Source: JAJVID01 sp963743425
GTDB lineage: Bacteria > Acidobacteriota > Blastocatellia > RBC074
Reading direction: 5' to 3'
Length of the DNA: 64,000 nt
NCBI GenBank assembly: GCA_963743425.1
Contig: CAVUPU010000002.1
Span: forward strand, 124,001-188,000
Shown here: positions 36,504 through 46,068 of the stretch, in pieces
Layout of the letters: the number at the start of each line of letters is the position of its first letter
Position numbering within the stretch: position 1 is the first letter of the stretch
The notes under the pieces: model-generated
The model's database searches: none
What the model saw: only the letters and a program-made list of their open reading frames with translations
Told to the model about the DNA's origin: nothing
Program-made: the position numbers and the translations under genes

Positions 36504-39500
36504 CTATTCATCAAAACGCCAGCCCCACAACGCGCGACGCCGCGTGTAAAGCCGCACCGAGTGATCGCGTTCGCCGGAAATGATCTGTTTGCCGTCGGGC
36601 GAGAAAGCGACTGAAAGCACGGGCGATGTGTGCGTGCCGATGCGTGTGATCAGTTTGCGCCTGCCCACATCCCACAAACAGATCGTCTTGTCGTCGCTCG
36701 CTGAAACGACCTCTTTGCCATCAGGCGAGAAGGCGACCGATTTGACGCGCGCCGTGTGACGACCCAGTTCGGCCACCTGGCGCAACGGCCTGGCAGCCCA
36801 CAATCGCACGATCCCCTGGTCTTCGCCTGTCGCCAGCCATTGACCGTCGGGCGAGAAGCTGACGCTGACGAGCCACGCTGGCGCGATGTCGGCAACCTGC
36901 CAGGTCGCGGTATCCCATAAAAACAATCTCCCGCTCGCCTCCGCCAAAACCATCCATCGCCCATCAACCGAGAAAGAGGCTCCATAAATGTAGCCTGCGC
37001 TGATGCGCCAGCCGCCGGCATCGTAGAGATGGAACCCAACTGCCTGGCGGCCCGTGGCGCTCTCGTAAACGCCATGCGAAACCACCACCCAGCGCCCGTC
37101 CGGCGAGACCGCCAGGCAATGAGTCTCTATCCATTCCTGCGGAGTATTGAATCTCAGCCGCGGCTGGCGCTGAGCCAAATCCCAGACGATGGCTCTCCCA
37201 TCTCGATCAACGGACGCAAGCCAGTCTCCGCCGGGCGCAAACGCCAAACCCGACACGCGCGTGGCGTGGCCGACCAACGTAGTCTCTTTGCGCCCAGTCG
37301 CGGCGTCCCAGACGATCACCGACCGGTCTTCGCTCGCCGAAGCGATGCGCTTGCCGTCAGGGGCGAAGGCCACATCGTCCACTCGACTGCTGTGTTGGTT
37401 GAAATTGGCCGCTCGCCTGCGCTCAACCATATCCCACACCAACACCGCGCCGTCCCCGTGCGTCGAGACTAGCCAGCGACCGTCGGACGAAAAGACCAGG
37501 CTCCAGACATAAGACGAATGCTCTAACGTCGCGACCTTCCGCATCGTGACGGCGTCCCACAGGATCACGTTCTCCGCTCCGGTCGCGACCAATCGCCCAT
37601 CCGGAGACCAGGCTGCGGCTCGCCCGTTGTCCTGATGAGCCGGGTAACGGTTGAGAATCGAGCGTCGCCGCCGGTCCGCGAAGATAACCTCACCCTCGCC
37701 TCTCACACTCACCAAACGTTCGCCGTCGGGAGAGAAGACGGCGCTGTTTCCGCTCCAGGCAGGATCGAACTCACCGGGCGCCGGTTGTCCGGTCGTCAAA
37801 TCCCAGGTATTGCGGCGATCCTCGATGTGAAAGATCAATCGCCGGCTGTCCGGAGAAAAGAGCAGGTTGTTCGGTTCTCCGACGCCCAAAGGTATTCCGC
37901 CAACCTTCTCCCAGTTTCCCACCCTCCACAGAACCGTACCGTCTTCCGGTGGTTTGCTCTGGTTATTGGAAGAGACCAGCAATCGTCCGTCGGGCGAGAA
38001 CGCGATAGCAACGACCTTCTCGCGATGCCCGCGCAGCACGGCAGCCTTCTCCAACCGCGCGGCATCCCACACGATCACCGTCCGGTCGAAGCTCGCGGTC
38101 GCGAACCACTTTCCGTCAGGCGAAAACGCGACCGAAGCGACCCAGTCCGTGTGGTCATTGAATGTCTTCAAACGTTCGCGCCTCTCGAAATCCCAGACGA
38201 TCACTTTGTTGTCTTCGCCAACCGAAATCAGCAACTTCCCATCGGGCGAAAGGGCCGCTCGCCGCGCCGCTGCCGTATGCCCGTCACGCAAGACTCGTTC
38301 TTCCCACGTCTCGCTCATCGATATCCACGCCGCCAGACCCATCGTGGCGGCGCCGATCAGCAAAACCCAAAGCGCGGCTTTCGCCAATCCGCCGGCCAGA
38401 CTCTTCCGCATCAACTCCCGCTCCAACTTCCCGCGCTTCAGTGCAGCGAAGCGATGGATCGTCAATAGCGCGTCGAGTGGAATTCGCGTCTTCCGGGCGC
38501 TGTCGCGCCCGTCAGCGTCATAAAAGACCACGAACCGGGTCAGCAGTTGATCGGCGTTCTCCGCGCGGAGCGCCTGCCCCTCTTCCTTTTCGCTTCTCAC
38601 TTCGATCAGCGATCTCAGCCTTTCCAGATCGGCCAGCATCTCGCCTCCTGACGAGTATCGTTCATCGCGCTTCTTCCTGAGCGCCTTCGTCACAATGCGA
38701 TCCAGCGCGGAGGGGATATCGGCCTTCGCATCGGCGACCGGGGAGATTTCTTCTTCGCTCTTCAACTTCTCGACGATCTCTTCGTCGCTCTCGCCGGCGT
38801 ATGGATGCCGTCCGGCGATCATCTCGTAAAGAACCAGGCCAAGCGAGAAGACATCTGTCCGCATATCCAGCTCTGGTTCGCCACGCGACTGCTCGGGCGA
38901 CATATACTTCAACGTCCCCGGTGTGGCGCCCAACCTGGTCTGATTCCCCGCGACAGGCTGTGCGGTATCGCCACTCGCCGCGGGAACGATGGCCTGCTTT
39001 GCGATGCCGAAATCGAGCAACTTCACGCGCCCATCGGCCTCGATCATGACGTTCTCCGGCTTGATGTCGCGATGAATGACCTCCACGATGTGGACGGCTT
39101 TGAGCGCATCGGCGATCTGCCCCGCGATCTGCACGGCTTCGCGCCACACGACCTCGGAGTCCTTTAGGCGCCCGCGTAGCGTCCGGCCCTCGACGAGTTC
39201 GGTGACGATGAAACGCAGGTCGCCGTGTTCATCCGTCACGTTGACAATGTCGTGAATCGCGATGATGTTCGAATGTTTGAGCCTGGAGATTGTGCGAGCC
39301 TCCCGCTCGAACCGCTGCACGCGGTCGGCGTCGGCTGAAAACTCCGGCGGCAGAATCTTGATCGCCACGTCGCGGTCGAGGTTTTTATCCCATGCCCGCC
39401 ACACCTCGCCCATCCCGCCCACGCCGATGCGCTCTTCGATTTCGTAGTGGCCGATCTGCCGTCCCGGCGCCAGCGCGACCACCCCCCCAGCCACCTGCGC

Positions 39501-39695
39501 GGCCAGGTCGGCGATGGCCGAAGATTGCAGGAACTCTTCAGCCGGCGCCTCAAACTTGAGCAACTCTTCGACCATCCGCCGCAGATCGTCGTCTTCCGCG
39601 GAGATTCGCGCGAGAGCGTCCGCGCGCTCTCCCGGCCCGATTTCGAGCATCCGCTCGAACACGTCGTCAATCTTTTTCCATCGTTGCTGATCCAT
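36504..39695 (-). CDS. Transmembrane Ser/Thr kinase with WD40 propeller
   Basis: A 1063-residue protein. The N-terminal helical region (MDQQRWKKIDDVFERMLE) precedes a kinase domain with GVGGMGEVW, VAIKILPPEF, HRDIKPEN and LLDFGIA and the GTLKYMSPEQSRGEP loop, all intact. A membrane segment (AALWVLLIGAATMGLAAWI) follows near residue 440. The rest is about a dozen WD40 blades (LSPDGKLLISVGEDNKVIVWD and similar), enough for one large or two small propellers outside the membrane. It overlaps the end of its sigma gene by 29 bp, so the two are translationally coupled. The WD40 part is the likely sensor. Confidence 0.92.
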   Translation of the reverse strand: MDQQRWKKIDDVFERMLEIGPGERADALARISAEDDDLRRMVEELLKFEAPAEEFLQSSAIADLAAQVAGGVVALAPGRQIGHYEIEERIGVGGMGEVWRAWDKNLDRDVAIKILPPEFSADADRVQRFEREARTISRLKHSNIIAIHDIVNVTDEHGDLRFIVTELVEGRTLRGRLKDSEVVWREAVQIAGQIADALKAVHIVEVIHRDIKPENVMIEADGRVKLLDFGIAKQAIVPAASGDTAQPVAGNQTRLGATPGTLKYMSPEQSRGEPELDMRTDVFSLGLVLYEMIAGRHPYAGESDEEIVEKLKSEEEISPVADAKADIPSALDRIVTKALRKKRDERYSSGGEMLADLERLRSLIEVRSEKEEGQALRAENADQLLTRFVVFYDADGRDSARKTRIPLDALLTIHRFAALKRGKLERELMRKSLAGGLAKAALWVLLIGAATMGLAAWISMSETWEERVLRDGHTAAARRAALSPDGKLLISVGEDNKVIVWDFERRERLKTFNDHTDWVASVAFSPDGKWFATASFDRTVIVWDAARLEKAAVLRGHREKVVAIAFSPDGRLLVSSNNQSKPPEDGTVLWRVGNWEKVGGIPLGVGEPNNLLFSPDSRRLIFHIEDRRNTWDLTTGQPAPGEFDPAWSGNSAVFSPDGERLVSVRGEGEVIFADRRRRSILNRYPAHQDNGRAAAWSPDGRLVATGAENVILWDAVTMRKVATLEHSSYVWSLVFSSDGRWLVSTHGDGAVLVWDMVERRRAANFNQHSSRVDDVAFAPDGKRIASASEDRSVIVWDAATGRKETTLVGHATRVSGLAFAPGGDWLASVDRDGRAIVWDLAQRQPRLRFNTPQEWIETHCLAVSPDGRWVVVSHGVYESATGRQAVGFHLYDAGGWRISAGYIYGASFSVDGRWMVLAEASGRLFLWDTATWQVADIAPAWLVSVSFSPDGQWLATGEDQGIVRLWAARPLRQVAELGRHTARVKSVAFSPDGKEVVSASDDKTICLWDVGRRKLITRIGTHTSPVLSVAFSPDGKQIISGERDHSVRLYTRRRALWGWRFDE

Positions 39696-40323
39696 CGCCG
39701 CCTCCCTCCGCGTCAGTCAGGATTTTGAGTAAATAGATTTTCGCTTTCTTCCAGCGCCGCTTCACTGTGTCCGCCGAAACGCCCAGGATGTCAGCCGTCT
39801 CCTCGATGGTGTAACCGGCGAAGTAGAGCAACTCAACGACCTCGCTTAACTCCTTGTCGTACCTCGCCAGATCGTCGAGCGCCTCGTGGAGCGCAATCAA
39901 ATCCGGATCGAGCGCGGGCGTGAACGCCGTCGCATCTTCGATCGAGACCTGAATCCGGCTCCCGCCGCGCTTAACAGCGTGACGCTTGCGCGCGAAATCC
40001 ACCAGAACATGCCGCATCAACCGCGCGGCGATGCGGAAGAACTCTTCACGGTTCTGACACTCCACGTCGTCGGCTTCAATCAACCGCAGGTAGACCTCAT
40101 GCACGAGCGTGCCTGTCTGCATCGTATGCCCAATGCGCTCGCGCCGCAGATGCTGATGCGCCATCCGTCGCAATTCTTTGTAGACGAGCGTGACGAGTCG
40201 ATCCAGCGCCGTCGCGTCGCCATTGTTCCAATCCAATACCAATTGCGTCACTTCCCCGCGAGACAATTCACGCTTGTCTTCGGAAAGCGATCGCTTCACA
40301 TCTTCGGGAGCATGAGTGTTCAT
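39667..40323 (-). CDS. ECF RNA polymerase sigma factor (TIGR02999-like)
   Basis: A 218-residue sigma factor starting MNTHAPEDVKRSLSEDKRELSRGEVTQLVLDWNNGD, with region 2 MQTGTLVHEVYLRLIEADDVECQNREEFFRIAARLMRHVLVDFARKR and region 4 VVELLYFAGYTIEETADILGVSADTVKRRWKKAKIYL. The start has GGGAGG upstream. Sigma and kinase-WD40 overlap, supporting a functional pair. It is paralogous to 45074-45730 along its whole length. Confidence 0.92.
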   Translation of the reverse strand: MNTHAPEDVKRSLSEDKRELSRGEVTQLVLDWNNGDATALDRLVTLVYKELRRMAHQHLRRERIGHTMQTGTLVHEVYLRLIEADDVECQNREEFFRIAARLMRHVLVDFARKRHAVKRGGSRIQVSIEDATAFTPALDPDLIALHEALDDLARYDKELSEVVELLYFAGYTIEETADILGVSADTVKRRWKKAKIYLLKILTDAEGGGDGSATMEKD

Positions 40324-40398
40324 ATGGGGGAACCTCCCTATTTGTCTGTTAATGCGAATGATTCATTACGGCATGAAAGGACTCCGCCGCTCTGGATC

Positions 40399-40590
40399 TG
40401 AAACTACAGGCGCAACCGAGGCCGCGGAAATATTTCTTTCATGACCTGCCCCACTTCGAGGCCATTTTGCGCATGTAGAGTATGAAACCAGAAGGCTGGC
40501 GGCGGTGTGGCGAATTGTCGGACCGTGGAAGAGGTCTGCAATTTACACCCGTTGTCAGCCGCTGGCAATGGAGGGTAACGTCCTATTCTT
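40399..40590. repeat. Upstream region duplicated at 45797-45990
   Basis: The DNA upstream of the sigma gene at 39667-40323 (CTACAGGCGCAACCGAGG, ATGAAACCAGAAGGCTGG, GAATTGTCGGACCGTGG, AATTTACACCC, CAGCCGCTGGCAA) matches that upstream of the sigma gene at 45074-45730 in order and spacing. It probably holds the promoter of both modules and marks the extent of the duplicated unit. Confidence 0.75.
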
Positions 40591-40763
40591 GTGTTGCCGA
40601 CGCGTCCATTCAACGCTGAGAGTGACGCGCGCGATGGAAAGCGAGATCAGGTGTGGACGTGGGAAGAATCTTTAAGAATGATGCAATGAAAGCGGTTGCC
40701 CTCCTACGTGTCTTTGCGTATCATCCGCGCTGAGTTTAGACTTTCTATGGACAAGGTGGGCGC

Positions 40764-41558
40764 ATGTTCATCAATGGGAAAAACTCCATCTTACAGAAGC
40801 TCGTCTTTGAGGTGCGCTATGAGTACGGATATGCCTATTTAGACAAATGCGGGCGCGTAGTCAACATCATCACACGTTCATTGCCAGAGTGGAACGTGAC
40901 AGCCATTAATCTGAACGGCGCTTCGCTTATAAATGTCCGTGATGACAGCGTACTCGCATTCTCATCTAATAAATTCAGCCTCGTTCTAGAGCAAGGCCAG
41001 GGAGGTTCGCTTAGTGCCGCCCATTTAACGAACTTTGCCGAGCAGGCAGAGACAGTATCCGCCATTCTTATAGAGCAGCTAGGATTGAAGGATTTCACTC
41101 GCATAGGCTTTCGATCATTTCATTGGTTTGCTTGCAATAACACGAATGAATCTGTGGCTTGGCTTAACAGTCTCGGCCTTTACTCAGTGTCAGATAAACT
41201 AGGCAAGGCGTTCGGCGAGAAAACGGAGGCTGTATCTTTCACGATCATCATCCCCGGCAAAGAATGGAAGTACAGAATAGAGTTAAATACTATGGAGCAG
41301 CAACTAAGAGTCGGTATTGACCAAGAGTCGCTAAAAGTGCCTGCACACATGCTGCCTAATAATCAAAAACAGCATCTGATAAGGCAGATGGCAGTTCGGA
41401 AGCAGCTTAAGGCGAATCCAGAATTTGCAGCCGTGGTAGACGCTGATTTGTTCCAGGACTTTCCTATGGTGGTCTCCCCCAAAAACTTTATCACAAGCAC
41501 CTATGATGATTTCACGAAGAGATTCGAAGCAGTAGTCTCTTCCAAAGCACCGGAGTAA
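40764..41558 (+). CDS. Unknown protein, first gene of a three-gene accessory operon
   Basis: A 264-residue protein with no membrane segment, starting MFINGKNSILQKLVFEVRYEYGYAYLDKCGRVVN behind AAGGTGGG. It contains FTRIGFRSFHWFACNN in the middle and ends FITSTYDDFTKRFEAVVSSKAPE. It faintly recalls the sporadic TIGR04255 group (VFEIR-type start, RIG-R-type middle), but I would not name it on this basis. The operon is visibly AT-richer than its surroundings and uses different codons, a sign of transfer. It lies 440 bp from the sigma gene at 39667-40323, pointing away from it. Two bases separate its stop from the start of the next gene. Confidence 0.75.
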   Translation: MFINGKNSILQKLVFEVRYEYGYAYLDKCGRVVNIITRSLPEWNVTAINLNGASLINVRDDSVLAFSSNKFSLVLEQGQGGSLSAAHLTNFAEQAETVSAILIEQLGLKDFTRIGFRSFHWFACNNTNESVAWLNSLGLYSVSDKLGKAFGEKTEAVSFTIIIPGKEWKYRIELNTMEQQLRVGIDQESLKVPAHMLPNNQKQHLIRQMAVRKQLKANPEFAAVVDADLFQDFPMVVSPKNFITSTYDDFTKRFEAVVSSKAPE

Positions 41559-41560
41559 GT

Positions 41561-42160
41561 ATGAACGACCCATCTGGCGGCCAAATCAAATCTGACGCAT
41601 CTGGGGCAAGCCAAGATATTGCCAGTCGTGATCATGCTATAGCCTATATAGATGGTATTGACGCGTCCGGCGGAAACATACGAACCACACAACTATTTAC
41701 AGGTGAGAATTTCTATTACCGGAAGCAATCAGGAGAGCAGCAATACTCGCGCCCGCGCAGCACCCCGCAATCTGTTCACTATGCGGCTAGCATCAACCTT
41801 AATGAGGCTATTAATGCGGCAAGAGATATGGAGAATGCCGCAACAGATAGCGACCTGATACAGTTAAGCATATCCGGGTTTCAGCTAAGGGATGCATTGC
41901 AAAAATTGTGGGGATTGCGTAAACAGAGGGAAAGTGATTGGCAAGACTTACTGGTAATGCTGCAAGCCGCTATAACCAACGAACATTTTGAGCATTTTAG
42001 CGTTGAACAATGCAAGGCGGTGCGGATGATCCTGGAATCTCATTTGTCAAACACCTCCGTGGATATTTCTGACCTGGAAAGTACTCTCCGCATTTTACGA
42101 AAAGCCAAACTTGATCCGTGGAAAGGCGCTTCCAAAGAAGATAAGGCTGAGGATGAATGA
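41561..42160 (+). CDS. Unknown protein, second gene of the accessory operon
   Basis: A 199-residue hydrophilic protein. The first 80 residues look disordered (Ser/Gly/Gln-rich, IASRDHAIAYIDGIDASGGN), and the rest is helical (INLNEAINAARDMENAATDSDLIQLSISGFQLRDALQKLWGLRKQRESDW; DISDLESTLRILRKAKLDPW). No known family is recognised. It starts 2 bp after the first gene and overlaps the third by 8 bp, so all three are probably translated together. The helical C-terminal half could be an interaction or antitoxin-like surface for the PIN-like partner; this is speculation. Confidence 0.75.
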   Translation: MNDPSGGQIKSDASGASQDIASRDHAIAYIDGIDASGGNIRTTQLFTGENFYYRKQSGEQQYSRPRSTPQSVHYAASINLNEAINAARDMENAATDSDLIQLSISGFQLRDALQKLWGLRKQRESDWQDLLVMLQAAITNEHFEHFSVEQCKAVRMILESHLSNTSVDISDLESTLRILRKAKLDPWKGASKEDKAEDE

Positions 42161-42992
42161 GGTTTTTATAGATACGTCTATTCAGATCGCGCGAACTATT
42201 CACAGTCCTGAAAAGAAGCGTAAAATTGAGGCACGCCTTAGCAGCTTTTCTGAAGTCTTTACAGGATTGGTAGTTAAGCAGGAATATAAAAGACGGCTCT
42301 TAAAAAACGCGGGATATTTGCTTAATCAGTTGAATAACTATAATTCGTTCATAGCCGTTCGCAGGCATGTAGACGACCATCTCTCGCAGAACAATAGGCT
42401 GCGAAACATCTGCGCGCAACTCCTTGACACTGTACATGAGGCACACCCTAATGACACAGACCAGGATTTAACAGATCGAGCTAGAAGCCATATGAGAAAT
42501 CTGCTCAGGCTGGGTCTCTGTGATTTTGATAATGCCGTGACTGGAATAATTGACGACTCGGGATGCGCCTGTGCCAGGCTCCCTATCATCGAGAAAGATA
42601 GTTATAAGAATTATGATTTCGGGCCTGAGAAATGTAATAAGGTCGCAGCGAGTTGTGAGATCAAGGACTTTCTACATAACCGCAAGTATGACCTCGAAAA
42701 AATCCTCGCGGTGTTAAAAAGCGTCCCGTCAAAGAGCAAGACCGTTGAATTGAAGAATGCAGAAGCGTTTATTGAAAAAGTGCTTGCGGATAATGCGATC
42801 TCACCGTCGCTAAATGCATGTTTGATGGTAGGCGACTTAATGATCGCCCTGGAAAGCGTCAACTTTCGACACTTTTACACCATGAATAAAAAAGAAAGCG
42901 AGCATTTATGCCCCGCACTTGGTCAGAATCTGATTGTCCGTCCTTCTTTGGACAGAAAAGAGGATGAGTTTTACCCCTGTCCGCCCCGCTAG
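42153..42992 (+). CDS. PIN-like domain protein, third gene of the accessory operon
   Basis: A 279-residue protein starting MNEVFIDTSIQIARTI, the usual beta-strand/Asp opening of PIN ribonuclease domains. Further candidates for the acidic site are Glu in VVKQEYKRRLL, Asp in CDFDNAVTG and Asp in VGDLMIALESVNFRHFYTMNKKES, where the final strand resembles PIN domains but has TMN in place of the common TxD. It is longer than free-standing VapC toxins. The start overlaps the second gene's stop (GGATGAATGA). As the last gene of a compact, transferred-looking operon, it could be the effector of a defence or toxin-antitoxin-like system. Confidence 0.65.
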   Translation: MNEVFIDTSIQIARTIHSPEKKRKIEARLSSFSEVFTGLVVKQEYKRRLLKNAGYLLNQLNNYNSFIAVRRHVDDHLSQNNRLRNICAQLLDTVHEAHPNDTDQDLTDRARSHMRNLLRLGLCDFDNAVTGIIDDSGCACARLPIIEKDSYKNYDFGPEKCNKVAASCEIKDFLHNRKYDLEKILAVLKSVPSKSKTVELKNAEAFIEKVLADNAISPSLNACLMVGDLMIALESVNFRHFYTMNKKESEHLCPALGQNLIVRPSLDRKEDEFYPCPPR

Positions 42993-43134
42993 ACGCCTTT
43001 GCTAACCACAGTGCTTTCTCTTGCTCGAGACGCTACCTCGACAGCCAGCAACACAGAAATAGGACACGACTCAATGGAGTTTCGGAAGCCGAGCAGTCCA
43101 TGCTGGAAGAGGACAGATGAGAAAAAACGCGTGG

Positions 43135-45102
43135 TCAATCCCAGCGCCAGCCCCACAAAGTTTTACGCCGCGTATGAAGCCGCGCCGAGCGGTCGTGCCA
43201 GCCGGAGACCAATCGTTTGCCGTCAGTCGAGAAAGAGACTGCGAGGACTGGCGTTGTGCGCCCGCCGATGCTCGTGATCAGTTCACGCCTGTCAACATCC
43301 CATAGGCTGATCGTCTTGTCGTCGCCCGCCGAGGCGACCGTGCGGCCGTCGGGCGAGAAGGCGACCGATTTGATCCGCGCGTCGTGTTTGCCGATGACGG
43401 CGATCTCTGCCAACGGCTCGACGCTCCAGAGCCGCGCCAGGCCTTCATCTTCGCCAGTCACCAGCCGCTTGCCGTCGGGCGACAGACTGACGCTCACCAG
43501 ATGTTTGCCGTCCAACTTCCGGCTATCGACAACCTGCCACTGGCCGGACTGACGCAAGCTGAGGTCTCCGCGCGCGGTGACGGAAACCAGCCATCGTCCG
43601 TCAGCGGAAAAGGCAACGTCGCGTATCTCGGTCGGCCTCGGCGCCCCTGGCGCGTCAAATTCGGTGCGGAAATCATTGACGAGCCGGCCCTCACCGCTTT
43701 CGTAAATTCCATAGCTCGTAGCCACCCAACGCGCGTCGGGCGAAATCGCCACGCAGTAACTGGCTTCCGACGTGATCCGCTTCGCCGCCTTGAGCGCCCA
43801 GCGTTGACGCCAGCCGGCTACTTCCCACATTGCCAGGTTGCCGTCGAGATCGTTCGAGGCCAGGAGCCTGCCATCCGCGGAGAAGGCGACAGCGGTGATT
43901 GTAATCGGATGCCATAGCAGCACAGCCTCCTTCAGGCGCCGCTCCGTGTCCCAAACGATTACCGAGCCGTCTTCGCCCGCCGAGGCGACGCGATTACCGT
44001 CGGGCGCGAAAGCGACGGCTTCGACCGATGCGCTGTGTTCTCTGAAATCGGCTGCCAGTTCACGCTCCTCCGTATCCCAGGTCAGGATCGCCCCGTCCGC
44101 GTGCGCCGAAACCAGCCAGCGCCCATCCGGCGCAAAGGCCAGGCTCATAACATTGGCCGGATGCTTAAAGCGCGCCAGCTTCTTTTGTCCGATCGCATCC
44201 CATAGCACAATGTCTTCCGCGCCTGAGGCGGCCAATCTCCCGGTAGGCGAATAAACGACCGCACGACCGTGGCCACGATGCGCGCGGTCAATGCGCTTCA
44301 GCTTACGCGCCTGCGGATTTTGGAACATAGACGTTTCCGAGAAGGCGACGAAACCGCCCGAGTCAATGCTGATGATGCGTTTGCCGTCCGGAGATAGAGC
44401 CGCCCAGGACCAGAACGGCGGGCGCGCATTTTCGGAATTTGGAGTTATCCCGCTGAAAAATGGAGGACGCGTGTCAGGTATACCTTGTCCATTGATCAAG
44501 TCATAGACTTCTCCATGCGGAGCCATCCTCCAGCGCCCGTCCGGAGAGAGTAAGAACTGACCGTAACCGCCGGTATATATCTCGCGGAGTTTCTTCCAGC
44601 TTCCCACTTCCCAGATGTTCATCCGCAAGTCGTTAGCCGGCGTCACCAATGTTTTGCTATCGGCTGAAAAATTGTTCGGATGATTGAGCGCCGAGACCAT
44701 GTGAGCCTCCTGCTCGAAATGGCGCACCCACTCCGGGTCGTCCGAAAACTCCGGCGGCAGAACCTTGATGGCCACGGCGCGGTCGAGATGTTCATCCCTG
44801 GCCTTCCAGACTTCGCCCATCCCGCCCGCGCCGATCCGCGACTCGATCCGGTAATGGCTGATCCGCGCACCCGGCGCCAACGATCCCAACCCTTCCACCA
44901 CTTGCCCGGCCAGCCCGGCGATTGCCGAAGATTTCAGGAAGTCTTCAGCCGCCTCCTCCTGATTGAGCAACGCCTCGACTCTGCGCCGCAGATCGTCATC
45001 GCCGGCGGACATCTGCGCGAGGGCGTTGGCGCGCTCTTCCGGCTCGACGTCGAGAATCCGTTCAAACACGGCGTCAATCTCTTTCCATCGCTCCCGATCC
45101 AT
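43135..45102 (-). CDS. WD40 protein with a truncated, inactive kinase domain
   Basis: A 655-residue paralogue of the kinase at 36504-39695. The N-terminus (MDRERWKEIDAVFERILDVEPEERA), GAGGMGEVW and VAIKVLPPEF are present. At VSALNHPN the sequence switches in frame straight into a WD40 blade (NFSADSKTLVTPANDLRMNIWEVGSW). The HRD and DFG motifs, the rest of the kinase and the membrane segment are all missing. The WD40 blades that follow are complete up to the stop. The product would be cytoplasmic, unable to phosphorylate, and could act as a decoy or a sigma-binding scaffold, or be a pseudogene kept open by chance. It overlaps its sigma gene by 29 bp. Confidence 0.85.
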   Translation of the reverse strand: MDRERWKEIDAVFERILDVEPEERANALAQMSAGDDDLRRRVEALLNQEEAAEDFLKSSAIAGLAGQVVEGLGSLAPGARISHYRIESRIGAGGMGEVWKARDEHLDRAVAIKVLPPEFSDDPEWVRHFEQEAHMVSALNHPNNFSADSKTLVTPANDLRMNIWEVGSWKKLREIYTGGYGQFLLSPDGRWRMAPHGEVYDLINGQGIPDTRPPFFSGITPNSENARPPFWSWAALSPDGKRIISIDSGGFVAFSETSMFQNPQARKLKRIDRAHRGHGRAVVYSPTGRLAASGAEDIVLWDAIGQKKLARFKHPANVMSLAFAPDGRWLVSAHADGAILTWDTEERELAADFREHSASVEAVAFAPDGNRVASAGEDGSVIVWDTERRLKEAVLLWHPITITAVAFSADGRLLASNDLDGNLAMWEVAGWRQRWALKAAKRITSEASYCVAISPDARWVATSYGIYESGEGRLVNDFRTEFDAPGAPRPTEIRDVAFSADGRWLVSVTARGDLSLRQSGQWQVVDSRKLDGKHLVSVSLSPDGKRLVTGEDEGLARLWSVEPLAEIAVIGKHDARIKSVAFSPDGRTVASAGDDKTISLWDVDRRELITSIGGRTTPVLAVSFSTDGKRLVSGWHDRSARLHTRRKTLWGWRWD

Positions 45103-45730
45103 CGCTCGCTCCTTTCGCCCGTGTCAATTCGTCGTGCAAATAGATTCTGGCTTTCCGCCATCGCCGCTTTACCGTGTCCGCCGAAACGCCCAGTATGTCC
45201 GCCGTCTCCTCGATGGTCTGGCCGGCGAAATAGCGCAGTTCCACGACCTGGCTCAATCCCTCATCGAGGCGCGCCAGAGTGTCGAGCGCCTCGTTGAGCG
45301 CGATCAAATCGAGATCGAACGCGGGCGCAGCCGCCGTCGCGTCTTCCAGCGGGACGCGAATCTGATCTCCGCCGCGCTTTCCGGAGCGACGCTTGCGCGC
45401 GGCGTCAACCAGAATCTCCCGCATCAACCGCGCGATAATGCAGTAGAACTCCTCACGGTTCCGGCAGGGCACGCCGTTGGCCTCGAACAATCGCAGGTAG
45501 ACCTCGTGGGCGAGCGTGCCCGTCTGCATCGAATGCCAGTCGCGCTCGCGCAGCAGATGCAGGTGCGCCATCCGCCGCAACTCGCCATAAACGAGCGTCA
45601 CGAGCTGATCCCGCGCCGCCGCGTCGCCATTGTTCCAATCCGAAAGCAATTGCGTCACTTCCCCGCGAGACAATTCGCTCTTGTCTTCGGGAAGCGATCG
45701 CTTCGGGTCTTCGGGAGCATGAGTGTTCAT
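45074..45730 (-). CDS. ECF RNA polymerase sigma factor (TIGR02999-like)
   Basis: A 218-residue sigma factor nearly collinear with 39667-40323 (MNTHAPEDPKRSLPEDKSELSRGEVTQLLSDWNNGD; MQTGTLAHEVYLRLFEANGVPCRNREEFYCIIARLMRE; ELRYFAGQTIEETADILGVSADTVKRRWRKARIYL). All regions are intact although the partner kinase has lost its catalytic core, so this sigma factor may have become independent of phosphorylation or depend on the paralogous kinase. Confidence 0.92.
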   Translation of the reverse strand: MNTHAPEDPKRSLPEDKSELSRGEVTQLLSDWNNGDAAARDQLVTLVYGELRRMAHLHLLRERDWHSMQTGTLAHEVYLRLFEANGVPCRNREEFYCIIARLMREILVDAARKRRSGKRGGDQIRVPLEDATAAAPAFDLDLIALNEALDTLARLDEGLSQVVELRYFAGQTIEETADILGVSADTVKRRWRKARIYLHDELTRAKGASDGSGAMERD

Positions 45731-45796
45731 ATGGGGGAACCTCCCTGTTTGTCTGTTAATTCGAATGATTCATTGCGGCTTGGAAGGACTCCGACG

Positions 45797-45990
45797 CCGA
45801 AACCCGAAACTACAGGCGCAACCGAGGCTGGAAAAATATTTTTTTCGTGACTTGCCCCACTTCCGCCTCAATTTACGCATGTACGGTATGAAACCAGAAG
45901 GCTGGTGGCGGCGTGACGAATTGTCGGACCGTGGAAGAGGTTTACAATTTACACCCGCCTCCAGCCGCTGGCAACGACAACAATGACAAC
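45797..45990. repeat. Upstream region duplicated at 40399-40590
   Basis: The second copy of the sigma-module upstream region, with the same ordered blocks (CTACAGGCGCAACCGAGG, ATGAAACCAGAAGGCTGG, GAATTGTCGGACCGTGG). Conservation outside coding sequence suggests recent duplication or promoter function. Confidence 0.75.
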
Positions 45991-46068
45991 CGCCGAGTCT
46001 GGTTGCCCAAAATCATCCGGATTCTTCAGCCGGGCAAAGAAAGGACACCCTCATGACCTGCCAAACAA

